Assembly (NCBI RefSeq): GCF_001937445.1
Contig: NZ_MSKS01000002.1
Span: forward strand, 1 to 62,848
From: Actinomyces oris
GTDB taxonomy: Bacteria; Actinomycetota; Actinomycetes; Actinomycetales; Actinomycetaceae
Direction of reading: 5' to 3'
Length of the DNA: 62,848 nt
Made by a program: the position numbers and the translations under genes
Notes under the pieces: model-generated
Seen by the model: the letters and a program-made list of their open reading frames with translations, nothing else
Database searches by the model: none
What the model was told of the DNA's origin: nothing
In this document: piece after piece, positions 59,919-62,848 of the stretch
Layout of the letters: the number at the start of each line of letters is the position of its first letter
Position numbering within the stretch: position 1 is the stretch's first letter

Positions 59919-60407
59919 GGAGGTGTCCTTCCGAACAGAGGCGTCGTGCTGGGGCGCCTCCGGTCCTGCCAGTCGTGTCGCGGGCGGCCTCGTGGGGCGG
60001 GGGTCAGACGCGGGGCCGCGCACTTCGTAGTCTCCCCCGGGCGGCGGGCCCTGTCAGCCCGATGGCGGGAATTGTCCTGTCCGGCCCGCGGAGCGTGGTC
60101 CGCAGGCGGTCCGCGTGTGGGCGACTTTTCGTGCAGACAGGGACGTTCGACGCCGTCGGGGACCAGAATCCTGTCCCGCACGCGCAGGACGCCCCCGGCT
60201 GCAAGGGATTGTCCCCGTGGGTGGAGGTGGGCGGAGTCGGGGCGGTCGTTGAGGGGGCAGGTCTGCTGACGATCTGCACTATGAGTGGCGCCACATTGAT
60301 CTCGGTGAGGTAACGGCCTACTGGTAGGATCGCGCCGTTCCGTTCGTCTGGTGCGTCAGCGTCCTCGATGCGTGGTGCGCCGTGCCAGTGCCGCAGGAGC
60401 TTGTGCG
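59919..60407. other. Intergenic region between divergent genes
   Basis: 489 bases. It holds a segment (about 60112-60185) with GTGGGCGACTTTT, GTTCGACGCCGTCG and CGCGTG/CACGCG ends that resembles 26241-26325. Promoters for pulA and for the secretion module must be here, but no clear hexamers were found. Confidence 0.45.
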
Positions 60408-60683
60408 ATGGCGAGTACGTTGAAGTGGGATGCCGAGTCGGCGTCGTTTGTGGTGTCCGACCTGAACTCCGCGAACTCGGAGGTCAGCGGTAAGAGTGTG
60501 GGGGCCCCATCCGGGTGCGGCTGGTCGAAGTCGGCGGCAACGCCGGTGGTGTCGGAGCTTCAGTCGACTGTGTCCGATCTGCAGCGGACTCTGCCGGAGT
60601 TGTCGAAGAACATGTCATCGGCAGATGCGTCGATACGGCAGACCGACAAGGACAGCGCCAGCAGCACCCCGAAGTCCTCGTAA
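60408..60683 (+). CDS. Small helical WXG100/Lap-like partner protein
   Basis: 91 aa, helical, Ser-rich. Starts MASTLKWDAESASFVV and ends in SSTPKSS. It matches the island protein encoded at 48845-49141 at both ends. A WSKS near the middle (position 39) falls where WXG100 proteins have their turn, but the exact WxG is missing. The ATG at 60408 follows AGGAG by 8 bases. It is first in the second LXG-like module, 39 bases before the large gene. Confidence 0.7.
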   Translation: MASTLKWDAESASFVVSDLNSANSEVSGKSVGAPSGCGWSKSAATPVVSELQSTVSDLQRTLPELSKNMSSADASIRQTDKDSASSTPKSS

Positions 60684-60722
60684 ACCTCCCTCGCCAGTTC
60701 CCAAAGAAAGTGACGTGAAACA

Positions 60723-61925
60723 ATGCCGATTGATACGCATCTGGACGCGACGCCAGCGGATATCACCGCCTCTGCGCTGGACGTGGGCAAGGTGAAGACC
60801 GCAGTGGATGAGGCTGAGATCGATGTGTCGAGGGCTAATCGCACCATGCAGTCCGGTGAGCTTGAAGGGGATACCGCTAAGCAGGTCAAGAAAGCTGTGG
60901 GGTTGAAGCTGCAGCAGTGCCGGACCCTGTCCTCGAGCCTGGGGAGCTACAAGACCGCCTTGGAGAACTTTGCCTCGGGGCTGACAACGGTTAAATCCGA
61001 CCTGGCTGGGGTCCGGGAGAAGGCGGTTGCCGGTGGGTTGACTGTTGAGGGGGAGAAGGTGATGGAGCCTCAGGCGCCGCCGCCGCTCATGGAGAACAAC
61101 CCTGTCGAAAGGGACAAGGACCGGTAGACTCATCAGACGCTGGTTGGCAATTACAACACTAAGAACGCCCTGTACAAAACACTGTCTACCGAGACCAGTG
61201 ATATCCGCATCAAGGAGACAGAGGCGCGCGACGCGTTTGCTAATGCATGCTCTGCGATCATTGACAACCCGGTGTGGAAGGAGCTCAAGGGCGCGCTCCT
61301 CCCGGACACGTCTGCGGGCGGAGCTGTTGCCGTAGGAAAGACGGCAATCTGGGCGAACAGCATGGTGCAGCGTGCGGCGACGCTGGCCGAGGGCGTCGGA
61401 CTCAAGGCCACCAATGCCGTGGTCAAGCACCCCATGAGGGATAAGCCCCACAAGTGGGTGACGTCCCACGACCCCAGGAGAGGTACGCCCAAGGGCATGA
61501 AGCCCCGCTGGGTGAGAAATGATCGCCATCTCAGCAACTGGGAGGTCCCCGAGGGTAAGAGCGGGACCTGGGGAGGCAAGACTGTCGCTGCTGCGAGGAA
61601 GGCGGCGCCCTACCTGGAAAAGGTTGACAAGGGCTTCGTGGCGGTCGACTTCGCCGTCAGTGGCTATGAACAGTGGCAGAAGGACTCCCACAACCCGTCC
61701 CTGAGTGAAGGGAAGAAGGTTGCGCGCGCAACAACGACTGGAGTTGGTTCGGCAGTGGGAGGATACGCGGGGGCAAAGGTTGGTGCCGCTATTGGTGCCT
61801 CGTTTGGTGTGGCCGGCGGCCCCATCGGAGTCGCCGTCGGTGGGGCCGCAGGAGGCATTATTGGAGGTGTAGCGGGCTCCTGGCTCGGAAAAACTGGGGC
61901 GAATTGGTTCAATAATACTTTTTGA
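60723..61925 (+). pseudogene. LXG-like type VII-secreted protein interrupted by an amber codon
   Basis: The frame is open from the ATG at 60723 to the TGA at 61923-61925 except for one TAG at 61125-61127. Ignoring it, the product is about 400 residues, matching its 408-residue paralogue at 47622-48848. The N-terminal helical half includes SSLGSYKTALENFASGLTTV and LTVEGEKVMEP. After the TAG comes LVGNYNTKNALYKTLSTETS, a linker, and a glycine-zipper C-terminus (GSAVGGYAGAKVGAAIGASF and following, about 340-395) that may insert in membranes. Either a recent nonsense mutation or read-through. If translation stops at 61127, only a 134-residue secretion half is made. Confidence 0.8.
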
Positions 61926-61959
61926 AGTAAAAAGAGGTGTGAAGTGAGGTGATTTAGGA

Positions 61960-62217
61960 GTGCATTCTTCTGGAGTTCTCGCACCTGTCGGGTGTCTTGT
62001 TCTCGGTGGTATGACAATGGTGAACTGGTGGTTCATGATGTTTTCGGACCACTGGTATGGAGACTTGCTGCGCACAATCTCGAAAAATTGGTTCAATTTA
62101 GGGCGCAATGCTGACTCGCTTCTACAGCCCGCAGCGGGTCTATCTTTCATTTTTTTGGTGTCGGCATGTTTTTGTATCCAGTCGATGCTGATAAGAGTGC
62201 TATGGGCTGGCTTTTAG
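61960..62217 (+). CDS. Possible small membrane protein downstream of the LXG-like gene
   Basis: 85 aa from a GTG at 61960 preceded by GAGGTGAT. Two hydrophobic stretches (about residues 6-28 and 59-85). It overlaps the next ORF by 52 bases in another frame. The position after an LXG-like gene suits an immunity protein, but I recognise no family. A frameshift may have split one gene into this and the next. Confidence 0.45.
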   Translation: MHSSGVLAPVGCLVLGGMTMVNWWFMMFSDHWYGDLLRTISKNWFNLGRNADSLLQPAAGLSFIFLVSACFCIQSMLIRVLWAGF

Positions 62218-62540
62218 GGGGAGGTGCTGTATTCTTTCTGTTTGTGGCTGTGTTGGGGTTGATTCCGTTTCGGTGGCCGGGTCCGATGTATCCGGAGTGG
62301 CAGCTGGAGAGGCGTCGTCGGGAGCAGGAGGCCGCTCGGGCCAGGTGGGAACATGAGACCGGCAGCATTGTGATGCGGGGACGGCATGCTATGCTCTCAG
62401 AGACGGCAACCGACGCAGGTGGTCAGTACGGTCAGTACGCGGGCGGCCCGGGTGGCGAGGACCCGCTGAGATCCGGCGACTCCCTGCCGGTGCGGGCCCA
62501 TCTCCCGCATCCTGACGGCAACACCAGTGATCCCCGGTAG
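62166..62540 (+). CDS. Small single-span membrane protein
   Basis: 124 aa. One clear membrane segment (about residues 12-34, SAMGWLLGGGAVFFLFVAVL), then a basic juxtamembrane region (ERRRREQEAARARWEHE) and a Gly/Gln-rich tail. The ATG at 62166 has no good ribosome site, which together with the overlap of the preceding ORF suggests these may be one frameshifted gene. No family recognised. Confidence 0.5.
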   Translation: MFLYPVDADKSAMGWLLGGGAVFFLFVAVLGLIPFRWPGPMYPEWQLERRRREQEAARARWEHETGSIVMRGRHAMLSETATDAGGQYGQYAGGPGGEDPLRSGDSLPVRAHLPHPDGNTSDPR

Positions 62541-62650
62541 TGTGGAGGGCTTGTGCAGAGACTGCTCGGGTGTGTGTGTGCTAGGCATGGTGGTGAACTG
62601 CCTGGGTGGGCGGACCGTGTCGTGCTATGGCTGGGAGGGAGTTGGGGTGC

Positions 62651-62848
62651 GTGAGTGAGACGGTGCGTGTTCGGCTGGCGCCGGGGTGGCGGCAGGTGAC
62701 CGCGGATGAGCTGCCTGCGGGGTTGTTGCGGGGTACGCAGGACACGGTGCGCTACATCGCGGCGGCTGTGCCCCAGACCCGCGCCTACGCGCCGAACCTG
62801 GTGGTGGTGCGCACGCCCTTGGGCGCCGATGAGGACCCCGGTGCTGTG
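62651..62848 (+). CDS. Unrecognised protein, N-terminal part (cut by window end)
   Basis: 66 codons, open to the window edge, starting at the GTG at 62651 with GGGAGGGAG about 10 bases upstream; an in-frame ATG at 62627 is an alternative. It reads VRVRLAPGWRQVTADELPAG, then GTQDTVRYIAAAVPQTRAYA and PNLVVVRTPLG. GC-rich, normal codon use. The opening loosely recalls LpqN-type proteins near type VII secretion loci, but I do not assign it. Confidence 0.6.
   Translation, partial: MSETVRVRLAPGWRQVTADELPAGLLRGTQDTVRYIAAAVPQTRAYAPNLVVVRTPLGADEDPGAV

Noticed and set aside
1-62848. CRISPR arrays
   Set aside because: No regularly spaced short repeats and no cas genes; the palindromes seen are single or dispersed.

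Overview
The window is high-GC actinobacterial DNA. The gene set (a fhaA-fhaB-pstP-rodA-pbpA-pknA-pknB operon, luxS, paired crcB genes, actinobacterial two-component systems, small type VII-like secreted proteins) suggests an oral Actinomyces of the A. oris/naeslundii/viscosus type. That genus call is inference from protein recognition, not from a marker gene.

Layout. 0.3-4 kb: a secreted DUF4352-like protein, then a NarL-type two-component system whose histidine kinase is frameshifted. 4.4-13.3 kb (minus strand): the Ser/Thr phospho-signalling and cell-wall elongation operon, seven genes joined by 4-bp stop/start overlaps or a 1-bp gap. 13.6 kb: tRNA-Leu(CAG). 13.8-19 kb: a VanZ-like protein, the carbon-starvation/pyruvate transporter CstA with its YbdD partner, and an AspT-like carrier. 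19.2-26 kb: a MerR regulator with a CMD-family protein, a thiamine-binding protein, an MTA/SAH nucleosidase, an AbiEi/DUF559-type protein bracketed by two 120-bp repeats, and a TetR/MMPL exporter pair. 26.4-33.4 kb: a membrane-anchored AlbA_2 protein, LuxS, an alpha/beta hydrolase, an AI-2E family membrane protein, a scarred nucleotidyltransferase/HEPN-like module that sits between two copies of the 3' end of a ROK glucokinase gene, and a DsbA-like oxidoreductase. 33.7-41 kb: two fluoride-channel genes, a DUF2079 protein, a CycA-like permease, an inositol-monophosphatase-family enzyme and a TAP-family lipoprotein peptidase. 41.5-45.7 kb: a three-part membrane/kinase-like/flippase fusion and a membrane-protein/regulator pair. 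45.7-49.8 kb: an AT-richer island bounded by a 44-bp direct repeat, encoding two paralogous membrane proteins, an LXG-like secreted protein, its small helical partner and an SAV_915-like protein. 50-56.8 kb: a multiply broken Tat-signal esterase, a drug-type ABC exporter and a divergent two-component system. 57-60 kb: a pullulanase. 60.4 kb to the end: a second small-partner/LXG-like module whose large gene carries an in-frame amber codon, then small membrane ORFs and a gene cut by the window edge.

How it fits together. PknA/PknB and the phosphatase PstP set the phosphorylation state read by the two FHA proteins, next to the SEDS glycosyltransferase RodA and its transpeptidase PbpA. The MTA/SAH nucleosidase and LuxS make up the activated-methyl recycling (AI-2) route.

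The most unusual content is structural. There are several families of intergenic palindromes; one pair has arms that differ between copies yet still pair perfectly. Some repeats flank single genes or islands (120-bp pair, 44-bp pair, duplicated ROK tail). Several genes are caught in decay (histidine kinase, esterase, HEPN, LXG protein, response-regulator stub).
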